From assembly GCF_004359215.1 (NCBI RefSeq), contig NC_090610.1, positions 2,218,709 through 2,243,281 of the forward strand: a DNA stretch of 24,573 bases, given 5' to 3'. A program made the position numbers and the translations under genes. Positions 6,577 through 17,446 of the stretch are shown piece by piece. The stretch comes from Bremia lactucae (taxonomy: Eukaryota > Oomycota > Peronosporomycetes > Peronosporales > Peronosporaceae). The notes beneath the pieces are model-generated. The model saw nothing but the letters and a program-made list of their open reading frames with translations, made no database searches and was not told the DNA's origin. Every line of letters begins with the position of its first letter. Within the stretch, counting starts at the first letter, position 1.

Positions 6577-9500
6577 CTATTTCGAGTAAAACGACAATTC
6601 CTTTTCGTTACGAGTCACCTCACCGAAAGCATTGTCAGCGGCAGCTTCGTTGAAGATTATGAAGTCGCGATCTTTTCCGCCGTCCATTTTGAATAGTGGC
6701 CCAACTGATATGAGTTCTCCAGTACTAAACCGAGTGTGATTCTTTCTGCTTATTGATATTCGCTGGATGCTTTGGGCAAGAACGGAGGAGAGAGCGGTGG
6801 CTGACATGCATCTTTTAGCCATTAATGGAGCAAAATCATCTGCAGTTGTGGAAATGGGTGCCTTCATGTTTGGTGTCGGTCGAAAAATCTCCACACTTGG
6901 TAGATCTTCATCAAAAAATGTTTTGTAAAGCGCTAAACTTTCAGAAGGCACCGAAGTTTCTCCGGTTTTGACAAGTCTTTTTACGTCTACAAAATCTTCA
7001 TACATTCTTTGCGACAAAATAGGGTGTTATTTAACTTTGATCAAATACAATTTGCATAGAAATATACATACGTTCGGTCCTCTGGCTCGGTGTGAAGCTT
7101 TTTCGACACTAAAACTCGAGCTTTAACATGTTGCTCTAGTCCAGTGTACGGCCCAACTTGCAGCTTAAACGTAGCACCACCACGAGCCTGAGCGTCACGG
7201 AGGCTTCGGGCGTCATCGGGGCTGATCTGATTGTCGCGCATGTACATCTCAAAATATATTTTCACACTCTCACTTTCTTTCTCCCACATTTGTGGGGAAT
7301 CCTTTCTCAGCACGTATCTACGGTACACATTAAAAGTTAGTAAACTGTAACGCCTACACAAGAATTGTATCGTCTTTTACTGTAGATATATAGGATCTGG
7401 ACCAGGTGTGGCACAATCACCGACAAATTTGTGGCGTCTACTGCACTTAAAATTAAAAAAAAAATCACAAATCACAAACTAACACAACAAACGTACCCTC
7501 TCCTCGTGACATAGTCATCAACGCTCATTTGGTCGTCATTGCGTTTCACAACTGCCTTAAGCATGGCAGAGCCATGCCCGCCATACTTATTGATAGCTTC
7601 CGCAATGGCTAAACGAGAAGCCCGATGGGATTCTGAGCTACGGATACTTGAATACTCTGCTGGGTACCCACTCTGACGCTCCTTTCGTGTAAATAGCGGC
7701 TGGTCTTCTCCGAAATCGGGAGCGCTCATACTTCGATATGATCGATTCTTTTTTATTGTTGAACGTCGAGCATAAACGCCGATGCCTGAGAGATTTTCTT
7801 CATCAACGTGTCCTGATCCAGAAATCGACGATGACGACGGAGACGACGTCAAATGTGCAACAACAGTACTCTCAGAGCGGCGCTTCTCCTTGTCATTCAC
7901 CTCATCTGAAACTTCCATTGGAAGCATAAACTTATATCCGAGCACTTTATCAAATGTCGTCAGCTCCTCCGGATGATACATGTGTAAGAAATCATCTGAA
8001 TATGGAGACTGGTGTGATGCTTTTCGAGTCGAAGTAAGCTTTCCCGCATCAACAGTGGTGCTATTTAATATATGGTATTTGCTTCCTTTTCGTACGATCT
8101 GGTCAGACACGCTGAGTGACTTGTCCTCAGAAGGCGGCTGAAAATACTTTGGTCGCTCAAAAGTTTGTAAAGGTTCCTTCCACCATTCGTTCAAAACTCG
8201 TCTACACTCACGAACGTAAGCTTCGCGCTTTGCCTGATTTTGGTATGCTAGGCCCATGGAACGTTTAAACGATGAGCCATCATTGTCACTACCATTGCTG
8301 TCGTCACTGCTATCATCCACTATCTCTGACGAGGATAATTGAACTGGCAATGTCAAAGTTCTCTCTCCAAATGCTTGAAATTCATTCTCTGTATGTATCG
8401 CAAGATTCCGTCGTACATTTTCACAAGCAGCAATTCCGTTTCGCACTTCAAAATTGTGGAGATAATAATCCGAATCGAGCTCCCACAATGGAAGCGAATT
8501 TTCACTTGGTACAAAGTGGCCAAGAAATATATTAATTGCATCCTGTTTTGCCGTATCGGTGAATGAGTTGCTGTAGTATCGTCGAATTGATGTCAAGAGT
8601 TCGCGGTGTTTTACATTCTCCCGAGTAGCACTATTTTTCACATTCTTATGCGCTTCTGAGCCACCGTATTGCATCGAAATGGCGTCGCCCATGAGCGAGT
8701 AAAGCTTCATGAGCACCAAAACCATCTGGGACCGACTCTCCAAAAGCGGCGTATTCTTGATACCCATAACATAAAGTTGTTGACCTAATGCTCGCATTCC
8801 AACACTAAATTGACTCACATTTGTGCGATCCAGACAGTCAATGCAATTTGTCCGAAGAATGCCTCGTTGCTCTAGCCAATCACCCGAATTTCTTGAGAGC
8901 GTTGGCGATTGTGATGATTCGGTAGAAGTAGATTCTTGACTGCTTTCTCCCTTAGACTGAAAATTGCTAGATGTCAAAAATGCATCCCATGGTTCCGATG
9001 GTGGGCTTGGAAAGAATGCTTGAGCTTTGCGTCGATTTCCGTTTTGACTAATCAATCGCTTTGGAGCACTACAGAAGAATCCTGTCTGTGTAAGAGCCCA
9101 GACCGCTACTTTGTCAAGTGAATGCAGCACGTTTAAACCTTTTTGCTTAGGGCCTGATAGACGCGAGTAATCTAATGCAACATAGCGAACGCGATGCTTT
9201 GGCGGCATGAAGCTATTAAGATATTCTACTGCATTCATATACTCATTCCCGACGATAACTTCCCGTTCTTTCTTCTCAGACTGCTTGACAAGATTAAGCG
9301 CTACAATGGGCGAGCCATAGCGCGTAAATAGGTCTGCAAAATGTTTCTGAGTCGCAGTATACGTTGGATCAACGCGATTGAGTACAATAGGCGGCTTTGG
9401 TAGCGTAGCGGACGTCTCTTGTGACCAAAACACTGGAATCGACCCGCGGTGCTGAACAAAAGAGCTAAACTTGCCAGGACCCATACTCTCATCTTCAATA

Positions 9501-10890
9501 ATCTGTTCCGTTTCGACGTCATTTGCTGCTTTACCTGTATCTGCCACACCGCGTTTTAAATAGCGCGTTCCAGCAAAGTGACGCGAACGACGGGCAAGAA
9601 GAACAATGCTCACAAGTCGCCCAAATACTGAGCATTTGCGTTGCTCGTAGCACCCAAGCACAAGTGGAACGACTAGATCTGCAGCAGCGTTACCGCTCAA
9701 GCACGTTCGCAACTCTTGGGTCAAGTAAAAATTCCAAGTAAACATTTCTGCTGGCTCAGAGTGTTCCGTTGTCATATTATGCTGCAGTGTATGCGTGATA
9801 TCGTACGAGTAGCTAAAGTAAAAGTCTTTAGTTAGATCAAGAAAGTGAAAAAGTCCAAGGTATCGTGCTTCAGCTTCTTCCTCTGGACTTGGATTAAACC
9901 AACGATTTAAGTGAGTCCAAGCACTTCGATCGTCTTCTGGACGACTAACATTTAATTGTTGAGTGGCAGAGATTCCATAGATGGAGTTGCCTCCAATATT
10001 TCCAATTTTACGTCGCTGTGTGACAAAAATAAAGTAGTATCCTCGCAAAAAGCGAATACATCCAACAATGGCTACAGCTGAAAAGGCTCGTTGTAACGCG
10101 CCCGTGCCTCGAACCCGAGCTAACTCTGCTAAAAATTGCAACTGTGCCTCCATCTCTTCCCAATTATAAATTTTTTTTTCTTCTGTCAAAACTTCCTCTA
10201 GCTTTTGAGGTCGATCCACCAATCGGCTCAATTCAAGCATTCGAAATTGCGAATAATGACGATCTGAGCATACCATAAAATACGTTGACGGCGTCTCGTA
10301 GATCGTGAAGCGTTCAAACAACATTTCACACGTAGCTAGTGCTGGTTTGCGTCGCTGTAACGTCGGTCGACCAAGCCCCACTGGTGTCCCTGTCGGTCCA
10401 TGGGCTGCGTTTAAATTTAGACTTAATTGCGAAGATGGGCGACGTAGATGTTTAGGCCTTGCAGAAACTTCCGTAACAGAAGCTGTTAAAAGCGAGAATC
10501 GAGGCTTGATACCTCGTTCGAAGGCTCTCTTGACCGCAAACAAAGTCGTCATCCTACAATACGAATCATTAAATCTTGGATCCGTACGAGATGACTATAG
10601 TCTGCCTACCACCAATCCACATCGTAGCTATATTCGTGAGATGAGAATGTCTCCTTTTTGCCTCGGTTAATTGTCAGCTCGATACAGTCGCGGCCGTCGC
10701 TACGCACGTGCGCGAGCTCGCAGTTTTTTACGGGGATGGATGCGATGCGACTGCGGCCATCCGAGTCTAGAGACACAAGTAGCTCGCCGCGCTCTACTTC
10801 AAGCTCACACCAAACTAAGCTCCATTCTCCTGGCTTACTACGATTAAAGAGCCGCGGCGTACGGCGATATAGCGGCCCCGAGATGGTCAT
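6577..10890 (-). CDS. FIG4: PH-domain plus SAC phosphoinositide phosphatase (Fig4-like), 4 exons
   Basis: Exons on the minus strand: 10890-10610, 10553-7497, 7317-7072, 7006-6577; introns of 56, 179, 65 nt, all GT-AG; the second has a TACTAAC branch site. The spliced length gives 1337 residues, against roughly 900 for yeast and human Fig4. Residues 1 to about 115 form a PH domain (GPLYRR, EWSLVWCELE, IASIPVKNCEL, and a C-terminal helix with the conserved Trp in DVDWWMTTLFAVKRAFE) that spans the first splice junction. The SAC domain follows (about 170-720), with Fig4-type stretches such as HRGSIPVFWSQ and the catalytic motif RTNCIDCLDRTN: CX5R with Cys664 and Arg670. Known Fig4 removes the 5-phosphate from PtdIns(3,5)P2 on endolysosomal membranes. 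A Ser/Asp-rich stretch (about 860-880) and a long C-terminal extension come after it. Fig4 rather than Sac1 is inferred from overall motifs and the lack of C-terminal membrane segments. Confidence 0.85.
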
Positions 10891-10942
10891 TTTCAGTCTT
10901 TTTATTTTCGAAAAAGGAATTTATTGCATAAGTGAAAATAGA

Positions 10943-12109
10943 TCACATGGAAACAGTTACATGAGGTAGCAGTTCGGTATAAACGGACTGTACATAATCT
11001 CCTAGCACGTCAAAGCAGTTGGCTACATGTAGCTCTTGAAGCGTCGAGACAGGAGGTTCAAGTAGCTGATACGCGAACGCGACGAGGACCTCGGTTGTTA
11101 GCCAGCAGCACCAAGAAATATGCAGCGACTTTATAGCACGAGATTTGGCAAGCTGCTGCAACAATGCTCTAGCTGTATCACCTTCTACAGCGTCAAAGCA
11201 GTCAACAATTTCAAGGTGCTCAAGTTGCGAATGCATTGTAATTAGCTGTGTAATAAATCGACTTGATAGTCCAAGACAGGACACGAGACTGAGCGACACC
11301 AGCTGAACTTCCTCGTAAGGCTGCACAATGTCGACGTCTTCTACGAATAATACTTCCCACGACTCAGCTATAGCATTGCCAAAAGTTTTAGGCGCATATT
11401 CCCATGCCTCTCCTCTCACAATATCCAACCAGAGTGCCAGTGACTTTTCATTTCGAATAAAGCCAATGGTAAGACAATCTGTCGGCTGGAGAAGCAATAG
11501 CTTTACGTTACCATCATTCATGGTCTTGAACGCAGTTGCTAATTCTGCTAATCGAGACACCATCCATGGCTCGAACGAGGCAAAGAACGCCTGTGTGAAT
11601 TTGCAAGATGAGCTATACAAGTCGAACGATCGCGCAATCTCGTAAATGCACCTGCACAGAGCAGCAATTTAAAGATAAAAACAGTTGTAGTTGCTGTCAT
11701 GGTTTATCATTCTTACTTCTCCTGAAGCGACGAAAATTCGTGCACTGCTGACGACTTTTGTAACTCGCAGGCAATGGACAGCGCGCCTTCGCGCCTTATC
11801 CGCTCAATGTTATCGTCTTTTAGACGTGCATTGGTCCTGGCCTTAAGTGCATATAAATTCGCTTTACAACGCACAGCATCGATGCTCTTAGTGCGTCTTT
11901 GCTGTTCTAACAATTTAAATTGTGCCTGCCTACTCTGCGCGTTTTTGTGCGAGACCTTGGCTACCTCCTGCTGCCAATGGTTAAGCAACACGAATCTATC
12001 AAACAGAAACAGGTTGAGATGTTTTAACAAAATTGAGATTTTGTTGGCTTCACCTCTCTTTCTTGGAGCTGTATCCGCCGCACTGCCGCCCTTTACGGTT
12101 GCGTCCCAT
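10943..12109 (-). CDS. Leucine-rich-repeat-like protein, 3 exons
   Basis: Exons on the minus strand: 12109-12054, 11995-11717, 11651-10943; introns of 58 and 65 nt with GT-AG ends that keep the frame, giving 347 residues. The start is the ATG at 12109 (MGRNRKGRQCGGYSSKKERF). The N-terminal third is basic, helical and Arg/Gln/Lys-rich (for example RQAQFKLLEQQRR), probably a coiled coil. The C-terminal part has degenerate leucine-rich repeats: LEHLEIVDCFDAVEGD, IKSLHISWCCWLTTE, LQELHVANCFDVLGD, of the cysteine-containing F-box/LRR kind. No F-box was recognised. The stop is only 52 nt upstream of the ATG of the phosphatase gene on the same strand. A 49-nt GT-AG intron (10946-10898) would fuse the two in frame. 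Exact function unknown; a protein-interaction role is likely from the repeats. Confidence 0.7.
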
Positions 12110-12887
12110 TCTACAAATTAAGGAATCCGTCGGTCGGGATTCTTTAGGAGGAATACTGACATAAATAAATAATGATGTACTGCAATTTCGATCCTCACGA
12201 GATGTCCAATCGGTAAAAGCTTCAGCGTTTATTATATTTGATTAAAATGTTTATTATGTCGAACATTTAAAGACACTTCCTCGGACACACAAATACTACC
12301 ACACCAATGCTACGGCTATTATTTGGTTATTCAAATATAAAGTATCCATTCAAGCATCAGCCGTACTTGCCAAAGGGCAGCACTAGATAATGCTGCCTTG
12401 ATCGGTTGACATCATTATTCGAAGGACTGATCTAACTGCCACTACATTTTTTTCTATTCTAGCGACAAACTATTTATGCAACTAAGATCACCGAATGGCT
12501 ACAAGTTCAATAATATTCTTTGCCACGGAGTAGTGCACAACTTGACTCTTAGATAAATAGTTCTACATTGATTATCGGACGTTTCTTGGCGGAACTCCAA
12601 TTGGTAAGTTTTGCGACGAAACATTACTTCGTTGCGTATGCGTAGTTACAGCGCAGTTACTAGAAATTTTGATTCGTACCTAGCATAATTGCTGAGTTTG
12701 TATCCAAGATGTGAGCATAACTCTCCAAAACCTGCCACATCAAATAGTCTGTCTCTACGCCGCCTAAACACTGAGATTTCCTTGCGTCAGCAGCTGAGAA
12801 AGCGTTAAGAAGGAGCTGCCGCCCGGCGAGATATCAGTCATCGTATCGCGCCTACTTTCGCACTAGTTCTCGCAACACTCAATTGTT
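12110..12887. other. Divergent promoter region
   Basis: These 778 bp lie between the 5' ends of the LRR-like gene (-) and the 935-residue gene (+), so both promoters should be here. The stretch is AT-rich with no supported ORF, RNA gene or repeat. I could not place a convincing oomycete initiator for either gene. Confidence 0.5.
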
Positions 12888-15800
12888 ATGTCGAATTGGG
12901 GGCTGCGGCTAAATCCGTTCCGAAAAAGCTACTCGCAGCTCGAGATGGACCAGATGCGCTTCGTGCACCAGGCCTATTGTGAGGCCATGGAAGTTACCGA
13001 AGAAGACCTTCCAACGGCGCTGAAGATGGATGAGAACTTTTATCCACTGCACAATCCTACCCTCGCAGATTTTGATGAGAACTCGTACCTGCGGAAGATG
13101 CAGGACGTCGTCGGTCTGTTGCGTAATCCTGCCGAGGCCATTATCTCGAGTATCTGTGCGTATCAACGCGAGCGCTACGATCGCGCCTTTACGTTTTCAG
13201 GATATCTGAACGACCCACGCACGCTGCTGCTTGAGGAATTTAAAGACTGGGCCATGCGCACACTCGGGCCGGCCACATGTACGACAGAATCCATTCTTAA
13301 TGAAGTACGATGCCGCCACAGCTACGTACTGAGATTGCAGCATGGACAGCAAGGTCTGTTTCACTCTGGATCGGGCGAGAGATCCTTAATTGGAACACTT
13401 AAGGATGTGAGGAATGTCATTGAGACACGAGTGCTTCCGACAATTGAAACGGAGCGTGCCCATTCTTCAGCAAGAGAGCAGCTGCATACACTGGAAGCTC
13501 GTGGCACAGACGGACTTATGCATGGTGTGCAGTTTCTGTTTTACGTGTTGCGGAACACACCCAATACACCGGCAGACTGCACGATAAGCAACTTACAGAG
13601 TCAACAGCATGCAGGTATGAAGGACGCGCTGGGTAGCAAGTCTGGGCAAATGCTTCAAGTACTGCTTACGACACCATCATTCAAGTACGTGTCATTGTAT
13701 CGTGTTTGATGCGATCTTGGTCGAGAAAATAATTTCAATTGTGCTTGTGCTATAGAGAACTATTTCCACAGAACCAAGCAGCCATTTCCCCGCAAGATTT
13801 GCTACCATCATTTCTATTGACCAATGAAGAGGAAGAGGAGATGATTCATACGGCGGTATTTTGTGATACTGACGCAAAACCGCAGGTTCCAATGGTACTG
13901 GCCCGACAGCTTCGACGCAACTCCAACTCGAACGAAGTGGCAGTTTCTCCATCTAAGTACTTACAGCAAAGCAATTCAGGCGTTGTGGCACTACGCAGAG
14001 AAGTTCAAGAAGAAACGTTTGGTGCATTTACTAAGTTGCACGGCTTGCTTAAGCTATTGGCAGATCTACTGGTTTCGTGCCGTAAAGCACGACAGCTAGC
14101 TGGACCTGGTGGAGATTTGCTTGTGTATGGACCTGGTGGCGAAGAGATTCGTCGTTTGATGCAGTCGCTTGAGGCTGTGCAAAATGAAATTAGTAAGGAA
14201 GTGAGTCAGCTTACGCGCATTGGCGTTCGTGAGCTCGATCGTCTGAAACCCAACCAGGAAAAAGCCTGGCGTTGGAGCTTCAGTAAAGTATTGCCACTTG
14301 AAGGTTACTTGGCTCGTGATTTTGGGGCATGCGTGGAGCCGATTCAGCGCATGTATGCAAGTGCTGATCCGCTGCACGTGCAGAAGATGTACAAACAATT
14401 TAAACAAGCTACAGGCTTGTGGGTTGAGGAAAATAGCTCGATTTGTCGCTATGTTACGGCAGCGTTAGGTGGGGGCTTCATTGAAGATGACGCCTACAAG
14501 CAGATTGGGAATGGTGAGAAAATTGAAGGCAATGCAAAGGTTGGGCTGCTAAACGATGAAGATGCACCAGTAATGAGCTCTGCGCTTGTTGTGACAGGAA
14601 ATAATGCTAGTCACCGGAACAGCAGCAATCACAAAGTGTCACCGTCAAATAAAGAGGACCGGATCGTGCTCCTGGAAGATGTATCTTCCGAAAACGACCG
14701 ACATGCAGAAAATCAGCTTGTGGTAGCGACCCAAGCTGCGATTCCTGCGCCAAAGAAGCAGTCGAGTTCTGATGGTGCTTCGTTCTTTTCGTCGCTCGTA
14801 TCGTGGGGAGCGAGTGCGAAGACGCCGCCAAAATTAAAACAGAGTGAAAGCAGCCCAATTAACTCAGAAACAGACGAAGATGACGATGTGGAAAAGGGGC
14901 CATCGTCTTCAAAAATGTCAAGGGAAGCCGCTGATATCGCTGCTGCTCAAGGTGGCGTGCTCGACACTCTTTTACTCGTACGTCAATCGATTCAACGGAT
15001 TGGTCAGCTGTCATGGGGTGTTCGGACATCGTACCATACTTCATCGATTGATGAGGGCGACTTTGACGCATTCATAGTCTTGTGTTCAATCTACGAGACT
15101 GCTGGCGTTTCTTGTTTCAGTGACTTGCTGCTTCGTGTGAGATTGCACCGCACTCGTTTGTGTCAGCTATTGAAGAAGCACATTCAATCAATTCTTAGCT
15201 GCGTTGTGGTGCTTCAGCGTCGGATTGTGGATGAAGAAAAGAGTATTCCGGGTATGACGCTCGTGTACCGTCGATTAAGAGTGAACCTCGGTGATTTTGA
15301 ACATGAAATGGACAATTTGCTTAACAAATTTAAAGAAATGATGCTTGAGTGCTCTAAGATGAAAGCGGGCATTCTTGCAATGCCTCTATCCCAGCAACGC
15401 GAGTCAAACGATGTCATTGGCATGGGAGCCTATGCATATAATTCGATTAATGCGCTTAAGTCGAGTATTGGTGCTACCCGTGTACCTTCCGAAGCGATTC
15501 TTTCGCATGGGGAATATATGACACAAATGAGGTCGCAGTTGGACCTGCATTGGAACAGCGTCTCGCATCTCTTTCAGAGCTTGCAGGGCACTGTGGAGGC
15601 TGTAGCCACTGTTGACGACCGCCTAAAAGTACGCGTATTTTATAATGTTTGCTACTGAAAGACAAGCATGTTACTGACGCCTTGTTTGTTACAGGGATAC
15701 GCCAAGTTCCCAAATATAACTGTGCCGCCACAGCAGCTGGACTACATTTTTGAGGTACCTGGTGCTGCTAAATAGTGGCAATTTGGTGCTAACACCTAAT

Positions 15801-15893
15801 TTTATTGTGGTGCAGTTTAATTACGATGGTTTTTTCCGCCAGACGACGAGGGATTTAGAGATTTTGCTCACGTCGTTTGGTACGCAGCAGTAA
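12888..15893 (+). CDS. Conserved-looking protein of unknown function, 4 exons
   Basis: Exons: 12888-13684, 13756-15628, 15695-15754, 15816-15893; introns of 71, 66 and 61 nt, all GT-AG and frame-preserving, giving 935 residues. The two small last exons (20 and 25 codons) and their in-frame join to a TAA support a real gene. I do not recognise the family. It has no signal peptide or membrane segment. It is rich in amphipathic helices: an N-terminal region (LRNPAEAIISSICAYQRERY), a helical stretch around residues 340-480 (for example GAFTKLHGLLKLLADLLVS and LEAVQNEISKEVSQLTRIG), a low-complexity Ser/Asp/Glu-rich linker (about residues 560-660, ETDEDDDVEKGPSSS), and a helical C-terminal half ending FNYDGFFRQTTRDLEILLTSF. 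This layout suggests a scaffold or trafficking-complex subunit, but that is only an inference from helical character. Confidence 0.8.
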
Positions 15894-16061
15894 GCACAAT
15901 TTGATGTGTGTGCAATATTTTGGTGCCTTCGTTTAGCAAAATCAGCCTCGCATTTAATAGTAAGCCAGGTATGCCACCTTCTTGCGATTGGTATGATGTC
16001 CTGTCGTTAAATTTGTTTTATAACGAAGGAAATTAGTAAATTCTTAGCAATTGATTTGTAA
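15894..16061. terminator. Shared 3' region of two convergent genes
   Basis: Only 168 bp separate the stop codons of the + strand 935-residue gene and the minus-strand Eaf6 gene. Both polyadenylation regions must lie here, possibly overlapping. No specific signal could be assigned with certainty. Confidence 0.4.
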
Positions 16062-16706
16062 TTAAAGTACATCAAGAAAATCGCTAGCCGGTGGCGCTGC
16101 CTGGATAGCTTCGGTCATTGCTGAAGAAGTAGTCAAAAGCGATCCTGTTGACATTGTTTCATACTCGTTTGCAGATGTCTTCCTTTTCTTAAAAGAGGAC
16201 GCCTGGTATACGGCCGCTAGATTCTTATCCGCGGCTGATTGAAAAGCAGCATCTGCACTCGCGTGCACTTTAAAGTCGTTATTTTCCTTGTTTAAAGCGT
16301 GGATATTAGACGCAGCGGTGCTGTCGACAATTCCACTGACAGTATGTGCCCCCTTCCCCATGGACAGCGTGACTGTCAGTTTTCGGCGTCCGGCCCCTTC
16401 ATCCTTGTTCGTGTTGTAAATGTCCACCATATCAAAGCTGGGTTCGCCCGCCAAAGTAGTGTAGAAGCAGCAATTCGAGAAGAGATGCTCCGATTCGGTG
16501 TAGGGCTTCACCTTCTTCGGGTTGGCATCTTTGCGCGGCTGCTTGGAATCAATAAAACCGTCCCAGCCGCGAATGATGTTTCCGTGCGACGTCTCCTCCA
16601 AGTAAATAGCTTCTTCCTCCTCAATTTGTGCCTGAAGCCTTAGCACCGTCTCGTGTGTGCGACGCTGCGCTTCAAAGAGCGTCATCATCTCTTCAGACAC
16701 GCCCAT
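16062..16706 (-). CDS. EAF6: Eaf6/MEAF6-type histone acetyltransferase subunit
   Basis: A single-exon gene of 214 residues. The N-terminal 80 residues match the Eaf6/MEAF6 family: a leucine-zipper-like helix (LFEAQRRTHETVLRLQAQIE) running into EEEAIYLEETSHGNIIRGWD and ending near ESEHLFSNC. In yeast and animals Eaf6 is a small shared subunit of MYST acetyltransferase complexes (NuA4, NuA3, and MOZ/HBO1), acting in the nucleus on histone tails. The C-terminal 130 residues are Ala/Ser/Thr-rich with a basic patch (SSFKKRKTSANE) that could be a nuclear localisation signal and are not recognisable. Family proteins are often about 110-200 residues, so the length is normal to slightly long. It converges on the 935-residue gene and lies 196 bp from the start of the retroelement cluster. 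Confidence 0.8.
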   Translation of the reverse strand: MGVSEEMMTLFEAQRRTHETVLRLQAQIEEEEAIYLEETSHGNIIRGWDGFIDSKQPRKDANPKKVKPYTESEHLFSNCCFYTTLAGEPSFDMVDIYNTNKDEGAGRRKLTVTLSMGKGAHTVSGIVDSTAASNIHALNKENNDFKVHASADAAFQSAADKNLAAVYQASSFKKRKTSANEYETMSTGSLLTTSSAMTEAIQAAPPASDFLDVL

Positions 16707-16902
16707 GTTGCTTAGATGTCTAGTATAACATTAAAACAATGATCAAAACCTCGTTCTGCAAACTCGAAATTTAAAGCATACCATGCAATTTATGTAACAG
16801 TGTGACAGGAATAAATAATGGAAAAAAAGGATCGATCAAACCTCTCGTCTGGCTGGCAGGTATAAGACTAATCTGCCCTGTGAAGCCATCCATGACCACT
16901 AG
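16707..16902. other. Spacer between Eaf6 gene and retroelement cluster
   Basis: Short AT-rich spacer that should hold the Eaf6 promoter. No coding potential was seen. The LTR of copy A begins close to its right end. Confidence 0.4.
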
Positions 16903-17220
16903 TGAAACGGGCTAAAGTTGCCCTAATGTTACACAGTCCCCGTTAAGTTCACTTGGTGCACTTAAGGGGATGGTCAATTCCTTAATTAAAGTAATTAGAC
17001 CCCGCACTAGGGTATGGTTCACATTTGTGACCAACCCTTGTGTATGTGATGCACATGGTGCATTCACACTAGGAGGGATGACGCCTAGCGTCATCCGTTA
17101 CGCGAGGTATCTAGAAAGATACGCTCGCCATACATCTAAGTGTTATCTACAGAGATGACATTTTTGATTGGTCAAAATAGGTATTTATATTTAAATGCGA
17201 TTAATTATAAATCAGTCTGA
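16903..17220 (+). repeat. LTR of copy A (right end not fixed)
   Basis: Starts with tgaaacgggct, aligned with tgtaacaagct of the copy B LTR. It contains a perfect 9-bp hairpin (17076-17084/17088-17096, ggatgacgc/gcgtcatcc), a TATA-like tttatatttaaat near 17185, and further short inverted repeats. The 3' boundary and primer-binding site could not be located, so the LTR may extend beyond 17220. The left boundary is supported by alignment with 20145, which follows a polypurine tract. Confidence 0.6.
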
Positions 17221-17446
17221 AAACTACTTTCTACTTAGTAAGTGCGCACGAGGAGCCGGATTACCTCTCCCGTGACGACACTTTACTAGATTACTTAGTG
17301 CGTTGAGTGAGGTCGCTAAGGCGCCCGCCACAACTACCTGGGTGTGTGTCCAAGTAGAGCGTGGCCGCATTACGACGTGCCCGCCTACAACAAGGGTACC
17401 ACTTGAAATCCTTCCCACGACCCGCATCTCTGCGTGTTACGTGAGG

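Noticed and set aside
17437..17443. gttacg as the right end of the A/B LTR (pairing with tgtaac)
   Set aside because: It lies only a few bases before the gag ATG, leaving no room for a primer-binding site, and the last base does not match.
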